Below, in pieces: positions 1 through 9,832 of a stretch of 64,000 nt of DNA (within the stretch, counting starts at the first letter, position 1; every line of letters starts with the position of its first letter). The notes beneath the pieces were generated by a model. It was not told where the DNA came from. It did no database searches and was given only the letters and a program-made list of their open reading frames with translations. The stretch comes from Candidatus Anammoxibacter sp. Lineage in GTDB: Bacteria; Planctomycetota; Brocadiia; Brocadiales; Anammoxibacteraceae. The position numbers and the translations under genes were made by a program. Where the stretch lies: NCBI GenBank assembly GCA_021777055.1, contig JAIQZO010000114.1:42329-106328 (forward strand), written 5' to 3'.

Positions 1-328
1 ACCCAAAAAGAAGCGAAATAGCCTGAGCCAGTAAGATGCTCGCAGGCATTAGGCTGCAAGCGATAAGAATATAGATCGATTTTACAGACTTGAAGTTGAA
101 GAACCTCCTATAGGCATCTGTCCGTAATTCAGAATCTTTCCTGATAAGACAATACGAGACACCAACTGGCCCCAATAGTCCGCTAAATGCCGTAACACTT
201 GCAATTACCAAGTACTGATTAGAATAGGGTGTAATGTGACTAATGAACCCAGCAACGAACCAGAATGTCCAGGGAATAATTGTTGCTAGACAATAGAACA
301 AAATTGGGTGTTTGTACTTCTCAATCAT
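1..328 (-). CDS. CPBP-like intramembrane protease, N-terminal part (runs off left edge)
   Basis: An open frame on the minus strand starts at the ATG complement at 326-328 and runs off the window, giving about 109 residues. It begins MIEKYKHPILFYCLAT and has two or three strongly hydrophobic stretches (about residues 9-28, 37-58 and 85-105) separated by a polar, basic segment with RKDSELRTDAYRRFFNF. From memory, this arrangement (short cytosolic start, hairpin of two membrane helices, basic loop, third helix) matches the N-terminus of bacterial CPBP/CAAX-type membrane proteases. The catalytic EExxxR motifs would lie outside the window, so the family call is tentative. A GTTAGGC motif sits about 35 bases upstream of the ATG (see the attC-like feature), suggesting the gene may be a captured cassette. 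Confidence 0.55.
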   Translation of the reverse strand, partial: MIEKYKHPILFYCLATIIPWTFWFVAGFISHITPYSNQYLVIASVTAFSGLLGPVGVSYCLIRKDSELRTDAYRRFFNFKSVKSIYILIACSLMPASILLAQAISLLFG

Positions 329-361
329 CGCGTTTTCGCCTCTGCCACTATATTTACACTC

Positions 362-412
362 GCCTAACATCGAATTGAGCGGTTTATCTGTTCAAATAAC
401 TGGTTGTGGATT
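362..412 (-). repeat. attC-like half site, copy 1 (GTTAGGC end)
   Basis: The plus strand reads GCCTAAC, then ATCGAATTGAGCGGTTTAT and a less conserved continuation. The same ~45 bases recur at 9835-9880. Read on the minus strand the unit ends in GTTAGGC just upstream of the start codon of a lone minus-strand gene, as the R' end of an integron attC site does. I could not find a matching R'' partner (a GTTRRRY-like motif on the plus strand) within 140 bases, so it is either a half site, a decayed site or an unrelated repeat. Confidence 0.35.
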
Positions 413-824
413 CTATTTCACACTGAAAGATATTGCCAGTTAATTTTTAATTCTAGCTTACCGTTGTAACAAGTTTCTTGCTCTTATAAACTCCTCAAAT
501 CGAGGCCCCAAGTCAAATTGGTCTATGTTAAGATTAATAACATTTATTTGTGATATTTGTCAACGTTCCGTGGACGTTCCGTGTTTTTGCGTCTGGATAT
601 TTCGTACCAAACTTAATTAACCGTCTTCTTGTTATAACATGCATAGAAGAATATATCTCAAAAAGAGATATCAGTCGAACTTTAATTCAAAGGGAACTAA
701 TATCTTACCACTATTCTTTCGACTAGTGTATAGAAACTTTAGCTTAAACGTTCTAGTTTTTAATGATTTTGGGTGGGTAACTTTGGTATAGAGTTACTCA
801 ATCAAAACCCTAAAGAGCTGCATT
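413..824. other. Intergenic region, no gene recognised
   Basis: No convincing coding frame. Near 563-583 the decamer ACGTTCCGTG occurs twice in tandem separated by one G. Otherwise the sequence is AT-rich and unremarkable. It lies downstream of the minus-strand cytochrome operon. Confidence 0.5.
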
Positions 825-3251
825 TCACCTAATTTCGTCAATCAACTTTCTGCTCATCTGAATATTGTGAAACCCGATTTTTCTAATTATCTTAATTTTA
901 TTGGCTAGGTTCTCTTTTTCGTTGTCATCATTATTGTTTAATGTAGTAGTTATTTTTAAAGCAATTTCTATCCCTCGCCCCATTGATTTCTCCCAGTCAA
1001 AATAGAGATCATAATAACGCAGATTATGGCATGAAACACATTTCCGGGCATACTGATACGGATGCTGTTTGGCAAGATCAACAGTATGACAATCTATACA
1101 AGCGACACGACCAGCATGGGGGTCAGGGGCAGCGTTTCCTATTGAGGATTTGCCGTTCATGAAATCAATGATGTCTGTATGACACTGGTCACATTTCTGT
1201 GGAAGAGGTCTGTATTGGACAACTTTAGCTTCATCTGGCAAATGGCATAACGAACATGAAATAATGATATGTAAATTATCAAGTTTGTATGAAGAGTGTT
1301 GATTATGAACAAACAACAGATCCTTATCTTTCCAACCCTGCGCCTGATGGCAGATTCTGCAAGAGTGAGTGATTTGCCCTTTATGGGGGTCATCATGGCA
1401 TGAAGAGCACTTATGGGACAAGCCTGAAAACTTTGCATTGGCTAATTTAGCATCTTTACCAGACAATTTATGGCAATCTACACACTTAACTTTATCATGG
1501 GCACCTTTGAGTGGATATGATGAATCAGCTCCATGGAATTCCACAAGCCATGGGCCTTTCCAGCTATCTTCAACGTGGCAACTTTGGCAATTCTTTTTAA
1601 ATTGCCCTTCATGCGGGTCCTCATGGCAGGAAGAACATTCATGGGACAAACCCAAAAATTTTGCATTGGCTAATTTAGCATCTTTACCGGGTAATTTATG
1701 GCAATCAGAACATTTAACTTTACCATGGGCGCCTTTTAGCGGATATGTAGAATCCGCACCATGGAATTCGGCTAGCCAAGGAGCTTTCCATCCATCTTCC
1801 AGGTGACAGCTTTTGCACGTCTTTTTAAACTGCCCTTTATGAATGTCATCATGGCAATCTACACATTCACTGCCTATATTGATAAGCTTAACCATGGTTG
1901 CTCCTTTCTCTTTAGAACTGTACGGATGACATTTTCTACAAGATACTTCAATATGTTGCCCTTCAAGTTTATATTGACTATCCTGGTTATGATCAAAAAC
2001 CAATTTATCCTTTGACCAGCCGCGCATGGTATGGCACGATAAACAATCATTCTTATCCTTAATATTCGGATGTGGATTGTCATGACATTGTATGCAAGTT
2101 TCAAACTCCAAACCTATATATTTAGTCTTAACCCGTTTTGTCTTTTTATCCGGCACACTATGACATTTAGCACAATCCAGGTCGCGATGTTTGCCAAGTA
2201 GTGAGTAACGGGTATTTTCGTGGTTAAAAGCTTTGGAATCTAAAGAGAAGATATTAGCTGTCAATCCTTTATGTTCGGAGTGACAGGTTCGGCATTTCCC
2301 ATTTAAGGTGCCATGGTAACCATGTTGGTTATCCATTACGGTCTGAATCTCTTCATGACATTTCAGGCATTTGTCAGATGGCTGCGAGTTAAAAAAATTA
2401 TGGCAAGCCGTACAATGTTTCGCCTTTGGTTCTTCCGCATGTCCAGATACTAACATTCCCGGCAGGATCACTTCTCTCCCATAATTCCCCGCCACTTTGC
2501 CTATTTGCGATTTAACTTGGCCAAAACCAATATACCATACACAGCTAATGAGAACAGCCACCACACCAAAAGTTGTTAGAATAATAGCGGATAACGACAC
2601 ATGGTTTGCATGAATATTTGGATTTTCTCCATTTTGCCAGAGTGAATGATGTTCCCGGGCATAATCCAGGGGTACATAACCTGTTATCATCCCTTTCAAA
2701 GCTTTACTTGTAGGCGGATTAACAAGTGACAAAAACAGATGTAGTCCAAGAAACATTAGAGCCGGAACAAAACAGACGACATGGGCTATCCAGACACCAA
2801 TCGCTCCCGGAATAAGGATTATGACAATTCCGGTAGACGAAAAGATTAATAATACAAATAATATAACCAGTAGATGTAGTTTTTGACCTGGATTAAAACG
2901 GCCTGAAGGAGGAATTGTCACCTTTGGGACAAAGGTATGGAGTCCAACATTAACGAGCCAAACAAAATCTTCAGGTTTCCATTTAAATGCCTCCAGCAGG
3001 GTTTTCCATAGGGGCCTAAAACTCGTTGCGAAAATACTAATGAGAATTGTTTGCAGGATAAAGGCGATCAGAACAATCCCTGTTAATCGATGAATATTGG
3101 ATAGCGTAGTGAAATCTATTTTTTCCGTTTCAAATATTCTCTGCAACAGAAGCAGGCCGCCGCTAACAAACAATATAAGGTAGAGAATTAGCTGAATGGC
3201 ATGATAAACAACTTCTATTTTGGTAAATCTACGAACTAAAGCGGCCTTCAT
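825..3251 (-). CDS. Membrane cytochrome b-like / 19-haem c-type cytochrome fusion
   Basis: Predicted electron-transfer protein of 808 aa. Residues about 15-245 carry several membrane helices with conserved-looking histidines, resembling the formate-dehydrogenase gamma/cytochrome b561-type membrane anchor. From about residue 278 to 741 there are 19 CXXCH haem-c motifs by my count (first CTACH, last CVSCH). Many non-motif histidines follow patterns such as HKG and DPH and could be distal ligands. A 76-aa unit with three haems (FHGADS...PWLVE) is repeated in tandem. The haem domain should face the periplasm or paryphoplasm and exchange electrons with quinol through the b-type domain; this is inferred. 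The ATG overlaps the stop of the upstream 5-haem cytochrome by four bases (ATGA), so the two are probably co-translated partners. The last ~65 residues are lysine-rich and haem-free. Confidence 0.85.
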   Translation of the reverse strand: MKAALVRRFTKIEVVYHAIQLILYLILFVSGGLLLLQRIFETEKIDFTTLSNIHRLTGIVLIAFILQTILISIFATSFRPLWKTLLEAFKWKPEDFVWLVNVGLHTFVPKVTIPPSGRFNPGQKLHLLVILFVLLIFSSTGIVIILIPGAIGVWIAHVVCFVPALMFLGLHLFLSLVNPPTSKALKGMITGYVPLDYAREHHSLWQNGENPNIHANHVSLSAIILTTFGVVAVLISCVWYIGFGQVKSQIGKVAGNYGREVILPGMLVSGHAEEPKAKHCTACHNFFNSQPSDKCLKCHEEIQTVMDNQHGYHGTLNGKCRTCHSEHKGLTANIFSLDSKAFNHENTRYSLLGKHRDLDCAKCHSVPDKKTKRVKTKYIGLEFETCIQCHDNPHPNIKDKNDCLSCHTMRGWSKDKLVFDHNQDSQYKLEGQHIEVSCRKCHPYSSKEKGATMVKLINIGSECVDCHDDIHKGQFKKTCKSCHLEDGWKAPWLAEFHGADSTYPLKGAHGKVKCSDCHKLPGKDAKLANAKFLGLSHECSSCHEDPHEGQFKKNCQSCHVEDSWKGPWLVEFHGADSSYPLKGAHDKVKCVDCHKLSGKDAKLANAKFSGLSHKCSSCHDDPHKGQITHSCRICHQAQGWKDKDLLFVHNQHSSYKLDNLHIIISCSLCHLPDEAKVVQYRPLPQKCDQCHTDIIDFMNGKSSIGNAAPDPHAGRVACIDCHTVDLAKQHPYQYARKCVSCHNLRYYDLYFDWEKSMGRGIEIALKITTTLNNNDDNEKENLANKIKIIRKIGFHNIQMSRKLIDEIR
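1369..1790 (-). repeat. Tandem 228-bp coding repeat (three-haem units)
   Basis: Inside the 19-haem cytochrome gene, about 228 bp encoding FHGADS-YPLKGAH-KVKC-DCHKL-GKDAKLANAKF-GLSH-CSSCH is present twice, with a partial third unit upstream. The nucleotide copies are close to identical over long stretches (compare about 1400-1560 with 1630-1790). This suggests recent in-frame duplication that added haems. Confidence 0.8.
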
Positions 3252-4243
3252 GGTATTGAGACCTCTTTTTGATATAAGTTTTCTCTCTTTTCACTGCCTT
3301 TACTCAGCCTTGATACTATACACCGAATTGCCTTAGCATTATCAGGCACTGGAAATTTCCAGCTTGCAGTAGCTTTTGCAGGAATAGCAGTATTAATCTC
3401 TTTTATTAACTCAACGCTTTTTATAGGGATAATTATGTCATTTTCCTGTACAGACAAAATATCAACAATCACAATCCGAAAACCAAAGTCTCCTGTAGGA
3501 AGCGAGTGAGGGAGATGATTCTTTAGTATTAATTCAATTTGTTCGCCATCTTTTTTCAAATTCATAGCAAAAGCTTCCATATCCGGTAATTTCTTATGAA
3601 CACCAAATGTGTGCTTCTTTTGTAATGCCTCCTTTTCCATAGAGACAGTAACAATTATCTTAGATAACAGATGAGTTGCTTGTGTAAGCTTCCTTTTAAC
3701 TAAAGGCATGTGGCACTCCTGACAGGTATGTTTCTCTTTTGATATTACCTGCTTCCATTCTTTAAATGTGCCTTCGTGACAACGTCCGCAAAATTTGCTG
3801 TTACGATATCGATCTTCCTGTACGCTCATTGGATGTGGTGCAAGTTTACTAGTAGGTTCAATTGGACCAACCATTTTACTCTCTTCCAGATGGCAGGAAG
3901 AACAAGTTACTCCCTCTTCACGGAATATCTCTCTGCTTTTTAATGGTCCATCTGAAATCCTTGGTTCCGGAACATGGCATGCGAGGCAACTTGGAAATTG
4001 ATAATCATTGGTTGCCTGACGATATGTGCTGCTAGTATAAGCCTTAGCATGGAGTGATTCAGCCCATTCATTGTAAATATCAATATGACACTCTTTGCAA
4101 AATTCGGCTCTAGGAAAGACCATATTTATATTTGTTAAACGATCAAATTTCATGCACCCGAATATCAATCCCGACATTAACACAAATATGCAAGAAGAGC
4201 ATTTAAATATTTTGTAACTTTCTCTTAAATATTTGTATCGCAT
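3248..4243 (-). CDS. Pentahaem c554-type cytochrome lipoprotein
   Basis: Protein of 331 aa with five CXXCH motifs (CKECH, CLACH, CSSCH, CGRCH, CQECH) in the first ~180 residues, in the arrangement of the cytochrome c554/c-prime family. The N-terminus has a hydrophobic stretch ending in LIFGC, a plausible lipobox, so it is probably exported and membrane-anchored. Residues about 190-331 lack haems and look beta-rich. The stop overlaps the start of the downstream membrane 19-haem cytochrome (ATGA), which implies a shared operon and possibly a shared electron-transfer complex. Its redox partner and substrate cannot be read from the sequence. Confidence 0.85.
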   Translation of the reverse strand: MRYKYLRESYKIFKCSSCIFVLMSGLIFGCMKFDRLTNINMVFPRAEFCKECHIDIYNEWAESLHAKAYTSSTYRQATNDYQFPSCLACHVPEPRISDGPLKSREIFREEGVTCSSCHLEESKMVGPIEPTSKLAPHPMSVQEDRYRNSKFCGRCHEGTFKEWKQVISKEKHTCQECHMPLVKRKLTQATHLLSKIIVTVSMEKEALQKKHTFGVHKKLPDMEAFAMNLKKDGEQIELILKNHLPHSLPTGDFGFRIVIVDILSVQENDIIIPIKSVELIKEINTAIPAKATASWKFPVPDNAKAIRCIVSRLSKGSEKRENLYQKEVSIP

Positions 4244-4817
4244 TCTTTAACAATTGGGTAATTATCCAGAATACAGTAGTCCTGATCCTGGATTCTGGAT
4301 ATAGCACTAGTTTAAAGATTAATTTCTAGTTGACAGCAGCTTCACGGTAACAAATGTTCGGTTTAAGAGCTTTCAATTTTAAGAAACATTTCTTTAATCA
4401 CAAGGCCCGCCAACAATCGGTCTGAGACAAACGCCCGTAGGACACGCACCTCAATCTAACAATATTTAAACAGTAACAGTACAGATGGGCAAGCAGGAGT
4501 TTTACCCACCAGTTAAATGGTTTCAATATTGTATTGGTTTTCTCATGCAGGATTCTGACTCATGAATTCTGAATACGCTAAATATATACATCATTAAATC
4601 TTTTACAGATTACGCCATAACAACCATCCCCACATTATAATAAATTGCGCGTGGCTGACCATTGTTTTTTCACATATTAATCCTGCTTTTGTCTGTATCT
4701 ATCATCTTGTATCCAAGATTAGGTTGACTTATGTTTCCCATTTGGTATTTTATTGAAAGAATAATTTAAAAGAAAAGATTAATTTGTATCTAATATCAAA
4801 TACGAAAGGCGGGAGTT
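4244..4817. other. Divergent intergenic region
   Basis: About 570 bases between the minus-strand cytochrome operon and the plus-strand cyclase gene, so it should hold both promoters. I see no coding frame, no clear transcription-factor palindrome and no structured RNA that I recognise. ATTCTGGAT-type stretches near 4280-4305 and ATTCTGACTC/GAATTCTGAAT near 4553-4572 hint at a decayed copy of an intergenic repeat seen at 28.97-29.09 kb. Confidence 0.4.
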
Positions 4818-5627
4818 ATGTCTAAAAAGCAAAGGTCGTTTTGTTACCATCCTCTGTTTATTTTATCCATGATAATTACTAGCTTCGTAATCTGCAAACC
4901 AACAACAGCAGGACAATGGATAGATTTGACCCACGATTTCTCATCTGAAACCGTTTACTGGCCCAATGGAGACACATTTAAAAAAGACCTTATTTATGAC
5001 GGGGAAACAGAAAAAGGATACTATTACTCTGCTTACAGTTTCAGTGCACCGGAACATGGAGGTACACACGTTGATGCCCCTGTCCACTTTGCTAAAGGAA
5101 GAAGGTCTGTGGATCAGATTCCCATTGATCAGCTTTTAGGTGATGCCGTTATAATCGATGTCTCAGAAAATGCGTTAAAAAACCGTGATTATCTGATTAT
5201 AGTCGACGATTTAAAGAAATGGGAAGCTCAATACGGAAAGATACAAGAACAGTCTATTGTACTTTTAAAGACAGGGCATGGAAAATTCTGGCCAGATCTA
5301 AAGAAGTATATGGGAACCGATAAGAGAGGTAACGCCGCAATCCCTGATCTTCATTTTCCGGGTTTACATCCAAATGCAGCAGAGTGGTTGGTAAAAGAAC
5401 GTAGAATAAAATCTATTGGAATTGATACCGCTAGCATTGATAACGGACAATCCTCACACTTTGGATCACACAGAATATTATCCAGAAACGATGTGCCAAT
5501 CTTTGAAAACGTGGCGAATCTGGATCAACTTCCAGCAACAGGTATATTTCTAATCGCTCTCCCAATGAAAATAAAAGGCGGCAGTGGTGCTCCTTTACGT
5601 ATAGTTGCCTTAATCTCCGACGAGTGA
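4818..5627 (+). CDS. Exported cyclase-family (KynB-like) metal hydrolase
   Basis: Protein of 269 aa with an N-terminal signal-like segment (hydrophobic residues about 12-27, then TTAGQW). The mature part opens with IDLTHDFS and contains HGGTHVDAPVHF at about residue 79-90, the metal-binding signature HxGTHxDxPxH of the cyclase/kynurenine formamidase (PF04199) family. Such enzymes hydrolyse amide or ester bonds using divalent metal; the substrate here is unknown. A later GIDTASIDNG segment also fits the family. A strong Shine-Dalgarno-like sequence (GGCGGGAG) precedes the ATG. It is monocistronic, divergent from the cytochrome operon and convergent with the LipM-like gene. Confidence 0.85.
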   Translation: MSKKQRSFCYHPLFILSMIITSFVICKPTTAGQWIDLTHDFSSETVYWPNGDTFKKDLIYDGETEKGYYYSAYSFSAPEHGGTHVDAPVHFAKGRRSVDQIPIDQLLGDAVIIDVSENALKNRDYLIIVDDLKKWEAQYGKIQEQSIVLLKTGHGKFWPDLKKYMGTDKRGNAAIPDLHFPGLHPNAAEWLVKERRIKSIGIDTASIDNGQSSHFGSHRILSRNDVPIFENVANLDQLPATGIFLIALPMKIKGGSGAPLRIVALISDE

Positions 5628-5831
5628 AGAAATAAAAATCTAATATTTAGCTCTTTTATCCATTTGGAAATCCCTGATTATCTGCAACTGTGGCACAAAT
5701 GAATATATTGGGAAATATAGGCAAAAAATCTTTAGCTATTATTTAAAACTGAAACAGCTCTTCGGCAAGCATTTTTTTCCTAAAGCGTTTCTTTCCTAAT
5801 GAAGGAGCGGGATGGTCATGGATTGATACAT

Positions 5832-6617
5832 CTAACGTACATTTGTCCATTCTTCACTCTCATATTTGATGTAACGTAGTTTGCGGGCATCTTCTGTCTC
5901 TTTTTTTGTTAATGTATCATGCTCCATTTTAAAACAGAATTCAGAAGCAAAACCTTCGTAGACAGCATTTACTATCTCGTTGTATGTAATATCACCTCCG
6001 GTTTCGTTTTTTAGTGATGTTATCTTGTAAGGGAGAACCAGACACTCTTCAGGTGAAAGATTAAATATCTTCTTGTGTATCTGAAAATCAAAGTCTTGAA
6101 GGATAGAGCCATGCTGCAGGAACCCAGTATTGACTCTCCGTTGCGCTGACCCTGAAATCTTTTTATTGTTCACTAACAACTCATACCACCCGGCACTCAT
6201 ATAGCAAAGGGATTGGCTTCCCCTACCTGGCCGTTCTTTTAAAGTGGCACTTATACCAAAATGTTCAAATACCAACTGTAGAGCAGAAGCTATTTTTTTA
6301 TATGACAATGCAATACTATCAGGAACAACGGATTTATCATTTGGGAGTATAAAACTATACGTCAGTTCATTATCATGATATACGGCTCTACCGCCTGTAA
6401 TACGCCGAACAACTGGGATACCAGAGTTGTTGCAATATTCAAGATCTATATTATGAACTCTTTTCTGACTATATCCGATTGAAAGCGCAGTAGGACTCCA
6501 CCCATATACCCTTAAGACTGGCCCACCCACATTATTTAACAGGGCTTCATCAATCGCCATATTTGTATACGCATCAGATAATCCAGTATTAATAAATCTA
6601 CATTTGGTCATTTTCAT
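5832..6617 (-). CDS. Lipoate/octanoyl transferase of the LplA/LipM (BPL_LplA) family
   Basis: Protein of 261 aa with the biotin/lipoate ligase fold signatures RRITGGRAVYHDNELTYS (about residues 72-89), a cysteine followed by SAGWYEL-V and the lysine-containing KKISGSAQRR, then LQHGSI. The cysteine in the LCYMSAGWYE segment corresponds to the active-site cysteine of the amidotransferase/octanoyltransferase LipM type, so LipM-like octanoyl transfer to a carrier domain is at least as likely as ATP-dependent lipoate ligation. A second ATG two codons in (6611) is an alternative start; no strong ribosome binding site distinguishes them. No lipoate-pathway partner (lipA, gcvH) is next to it. Confidence 0.8.
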   Translation of the reverse strand: MKMTKCRFINTGLSDAYTNMAIDEALLNNVGGPVLRVYGWSPTALSIGYSQKRVHNIDLEYCNNSGIPVVRRITGGRAVYHDNELTYSFILPNDKSVVPDSIALSYKKIASALQLVFEHFGISATLKERPGRGSQSLCYMSAGWYELLVNNKKISGSAQRRVNTGFLQHGSILQDFDFQIHKKIFNLSPEECLVLPYKITSLKNETGGDITYNEIVNAVYEGFASEFCFKMEHDTLTKKETEDARKLRYIKYESEEWTNVR

Positions 6618-6882
6618 ATAGTCATAACTTAGAGACTTTTTTTACGTCAATTCCATAGAGTTATAAAACTAGACTAATATCAATTATATATGATTTTATC
6701 ATTGTCTCTATTACTTTGAAAAGACTAAACCATGAAGTATTATTACACACCACGTATGAGAATATAAAGGTAAAACATCAAATACAGATAATCTCTTATA
6801 GAATTAAATATTTCTTTGATTATCGACTAAGCAAACCATATAATCACGTTTTATTGCTGATTTAGAATAATGAGGTCGTTTA

Positions 6883-8526
6883 ATGAGAAAAATACTATTT
6901 ATATATTTTGTCAGTTTGTTCGTAATAGCAGTTGTAATTCCTGCTTATTCGTATGCAGGAGATGATGCAGAAAATAAAGATTTTGGTCTAATGGTTGAGC
7001 AACTTCTCAATGATCAATCAAACATATTTTTTGGGATAGAAAGAACATTAACAGACTCCGCCCCTGCATCCACTTTACCTTTCAGAAACGAATCACAAAA
7101 TGCGAAAAATCAGGTTCTTCTTGCAGAAGGGTTAGAAGTGGAATTCCTTACAAGAAATGCTGGAGATAAAACTGATATGTTTGCTTTCTTTCCATCTGAT
7201 AATCCAACACATCTTATTTCTTCTGTAGAAGGAGGGCGTGAGCTAATTGTCGCACCTGCAAAATTTAACCCTTCAGTACAACGTATAAACCTTCAAACAG
7301 GTAATATAGACACCATACTACGAGGAATGGATAAATGCGACGGAATACGATTAACACCATGGGGAACTATTCTTGCGACTGAAGAAACAGCTGACGGCGG
7401 TGCCTATGAAATCTTAAACCCGTTAAATGTAACAGAAGAAACTGTTACTGACCGTGATTTAGGAATCATAACCGATCCACTGCATATAGTTAAAAGAAAT
7501 GCGCTTCCCACTATTGCATGGGAAGGGATAGCCATTCTACCAAGTGGTGTAATAATCGCAGGTGATGAACTTACCCCAGGTATTTTAGAGTCAGATTCTG
7601 ATGGTGGCACAATTTTTAAGTTTATACCTGACATACCAAGAATCGACGAGTCCAACATTACAGTCATAGAAGATTCACCTCTTGTTTCAGGCTCAGTTTA
7701 TGCTTTACAAATATCGTGCAAAGGAAGTGAGCAGCAATTTGGCCAGGGATGCGAAATTGGAAATGGCAGTTGGATACCTGTTTCGGCACAAACAGCTAGA
7801 ACAGATGCAGCGGATCTAGGCGGAACAGGTTATTATAGAGTGGAAAACTTAGAGAGAGATCCAATGTTTGAAGCTACATCCGAAAACCCGAATGCAGTTC
7901 GAGTTTGCTGGGCAAGTCCGGGACAAGAAAACGCGGGGAATTTTGCTGCCGTCTTTTGCGCAATTGATTACGAACCTTTATTGGGAGATCCAGATATGCG
8001 TACTGTGGTTACCAATAGATTTGTTGAAGGAGATGAAGATTTCAATTCATTTGATAATCTAGCATTTCAACCGTTTACAAATAACCTTTATGTAGTAGAA
8101 GACCATAAAAACGGCGACATATTTGCGTGCCTGCCAGACGGAGAAGATAGGGATATCAAAACAGATGGATGCGTAAGAATTCTTTCAGTTATAGACTCAT
8201 CCGCAGAACCAACAGGATTTATATTTACAACAAATGGATCAACTGCATATCTGTCCATCCAACATTCAGATGATACGTTGATGCCTCTATTTGATGACTA
8301 TCCTACTGACGATATAATAATAATAACTGGATTTAAGCTAGAACCGGATAACGACGAGGATGATAATAACGAAAATGACGGTAGAGATATAAGCCAAAAT
8401 AATGATAAAGATCTAGAGAAAGATGAGGTAGATGATAATAGCGAAAATGACGGTAGAGATATAAACCAAGATAAAGAGAAAGATAAGGAGCTGGATGATC
8501 CAGATACCGATATCAACGGAAGGTAA
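6883..8526 (+). CDS. Exported PhoX/DUF839-like protein with acidic repeat tail
   Basis: Protein of 547 aa with a classical signal peptide (MRKILFIYF... ending about AYSYAG). The body has beta-propeller-like segments typical of DUF839/PhoX proteins: GGRELIVAP, RLTPWGTILATEETADGGAYEIL, AWEGIAILPSGVIIAGDE and FDNLAFQPFTNNLYVVED. PhoX enzymes are Ca2+/Fe-dependent periplasmic alkaline phosphatases; the glutamates in ATEE, WEG and GDE fit metal binding, but phosphatase activity is inferred. The last ~70 residues are low-complexity and acidic, with NDGRDI-Q-ND repeated. GTCGT-rich spacing and a weak GAGG precede the ATG. The gene stands alone. Confidence 0.7.
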   Translation: MRKILFIYFVSLFVIAVVIPAYSYAGDDAENKDFGLMVEQLLNDQSNIFFGIERTLTDSAPASTLPFRNESQNAKNQVLLAEGLEVEFLTRNAGDKTDMFAFFPSDNPTHLISSVEGGRELIVAPAKFNPSVQRINLQTGNIDTILRGMDKCDGIRLTPWGTILATEETADGGAYEILNPLNVTEETVTDRDLGIITDPLHIVKRNALPTIAWEGIAILPSGVIIAGDELTPGILESDSDGGTIFKFIPDIPRIDESNITVIEDSPLVSGSVYALQISCKGSEQQFGQGCEIGNGSWIPVSAQTARTDAADLGGTGYYRVENLERDPMFEATSENPNAVRVCWASPGQENAGNFAAVFCAIDYEPLLGDPDMRTVVTNRFVEGDEDFNSFDNLAFQPFTNNLYVVEDHKNGDIFACLPDGEDRDIKTDGCVRILSVIDSSAEPTGFIFTTNGSTAYLSIQHSDDTLMPLFDDYPTDDIIIITGFKLEPDNDEDDNNENDGRDISQNNDKDLEKDEVDDNSENDGRDINQDKEKDKELDDPDTDINGR

Positions 8527-9063
8527 GTATATCTGTTATTAATCGCTAACAGCTTGACCAAAACCAACTTAACATTTTGTCACAAAATCTAATGGTAAAA
8601 AATGCCAAATTTGTTTCGGGACGAAGATCAAACTGTTCGGCTCTGGATTTGACGTTCACTGAGTAAAATTTCCCCTAAAGAATCTAAAGGCCAAATAAAC
8701 TTTATCTTTCAAAAACTAATCGAGAATTTATTACTAATATAAGTTACGATTTCCAAAAACTCTCAAATCACAAGCACATTACGGCAGTTTGTGGGTCAGT
8801 TCTGGTATTGAGACATTCAGAACGTAATCTGGAATACCGGAAACCTCTCATACCATGGTATTTCTCTTATAGCCATATTCCCGAAACATAACCAGTGTTA
8901 CGGCAAAAACACCGGAAATTTATTGGGTAGGTAGATATAGAACTGTGAACGCGGCCCTGAACTGGAGTATTAAAGCCTTTCAGGTTTTAATTTGAAAGAC
9001 CTCACTTTTGATAATTATGCTAACTCCAAGACAAGGTTGAAATTTACAAATCAAGCTGAATAG
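8527..9063. other. Intergenic region, no gene recognised
   Basis: Between convergent genes. A short inverted repeat CTGTTA...TAACAG (8533-8552) directly after the PhoX-like stop could be a weak terminator, but no T-run follows. The rest has no frame or structure that I can interpret. Confidence 0.4.
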
Positions 9064-9810
9064 TTATGCAATTTTCCTTGCGACCACGACAGTTTGTTTG
9101 GTACGTTCAATTTTCTGATTTATATAACTAACGAGACTAAAGCCTGCGTTCTCAACAAGCCCCAAGAAAAATGATTTTTCATAGCGAACTCTGTGTAGTG
9201 CGCCAGTTGACTTCCTCCCGAGGTAGTCAACTGGATTCTCTTCGACCGGTGGAACGTCTTTCTCTATGAATGCTGTAACATATATGATTCCCCCAATACG
9301 AAGTACACCATGCAACTGTGTCAAATAAAACTGCACATCATCAGTAAGCATGTGCGAAAAAACAGAATTCAGAAATGCCACATCAAACGAGTTAGCCTTC
9401 GCTGGCAATTCCGGACGCGAATTTACTGAAGGATTATAGCGTGCGTTATGGGCGGCAACATGAATGAATGAGAAATTTGAATGGTACCTCTGTATCCAAC
9501 GTTTGCACCAATTAATAGATTCTTCGTTTGTATCAATTCCATAATAGCAACCAATATTGGGTGCGCGCACAAGCAGGCCATTTGCTAATCGCCCCTGACC
9601 ACACCCAAAGTCTAGAATGTGCATATTGGACTTAAGCTCACAAAACTGCATGAGATCATCCACTTGTTCAACTGCTGAGTTTACGTACTCTTGGTCGCCA
9701 GATAAACCTTCATTTGAACGCGCCAAAGGCAGATATAAGCCCTTGTATCGACGTGTTTGATGTGATAACTTCCTGTGAAAAAGTCGTTTAAACAATTGTG
9801 CTATCTTCAT
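9064..9810 (-). CDS. SAM-dependent methyltransferase (class I), lone cassette-like gene
   Basis: Protein of 248 aa with a class I methyltransferase core: motif I ILDFGCGQGRLANGL at about residue 66, an acidic GIDTNEESI motif II, FDVAFLNSVFSHM and LRIGGIIYVTAF. The first ~40 residues are basic and may contact an unknown substrate, perhaps a glycan or lipid since similar enzymes occur in glycan clusters. A good ribosome binding site (AAGGAAA) precedes the ATG. About 25 bases further upstream is GTTAGGC, the end of the repeat shared with position 362. It is isolated by long non-coding DNA on both sides, as expected for an integron-like cassette or a horizontally acquired gene. Confidence 0.8.
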   Translation of the reverse strand: MKIAQLFKRLFHRKLSHQTRRYKGLYLPLARSNEGLSGDQEYVNSAVEQVDDLMQFCELKSNMHILDFGCGQGRLANGLLVRAPNIGCYYGIDTNEESINWCKRWIQRYHSNFSFIHVAAHNARYNPSVNSRPELPAKANSFDVAFLNSVFSHMLTDDVQFYLTQLHGVLRIGGIIYVTAFIEKDVPPVEENPVDYLGRKSTGALHRVRYEKSFFLGLVENAGFSLVSYINQKIERTKQTVVVARKIA

Positions 9811-9832
9811 TCTGTTTTTCCTTGCAGTAGGA

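Noticed and set aside
1369..1806. 145-aa plus-strand frame across the cytochrome repeats
   Set aside because: It is the antisense of the tandem haem-binding repeats; the CXXCH-rich minus-strand reading is the real gene.
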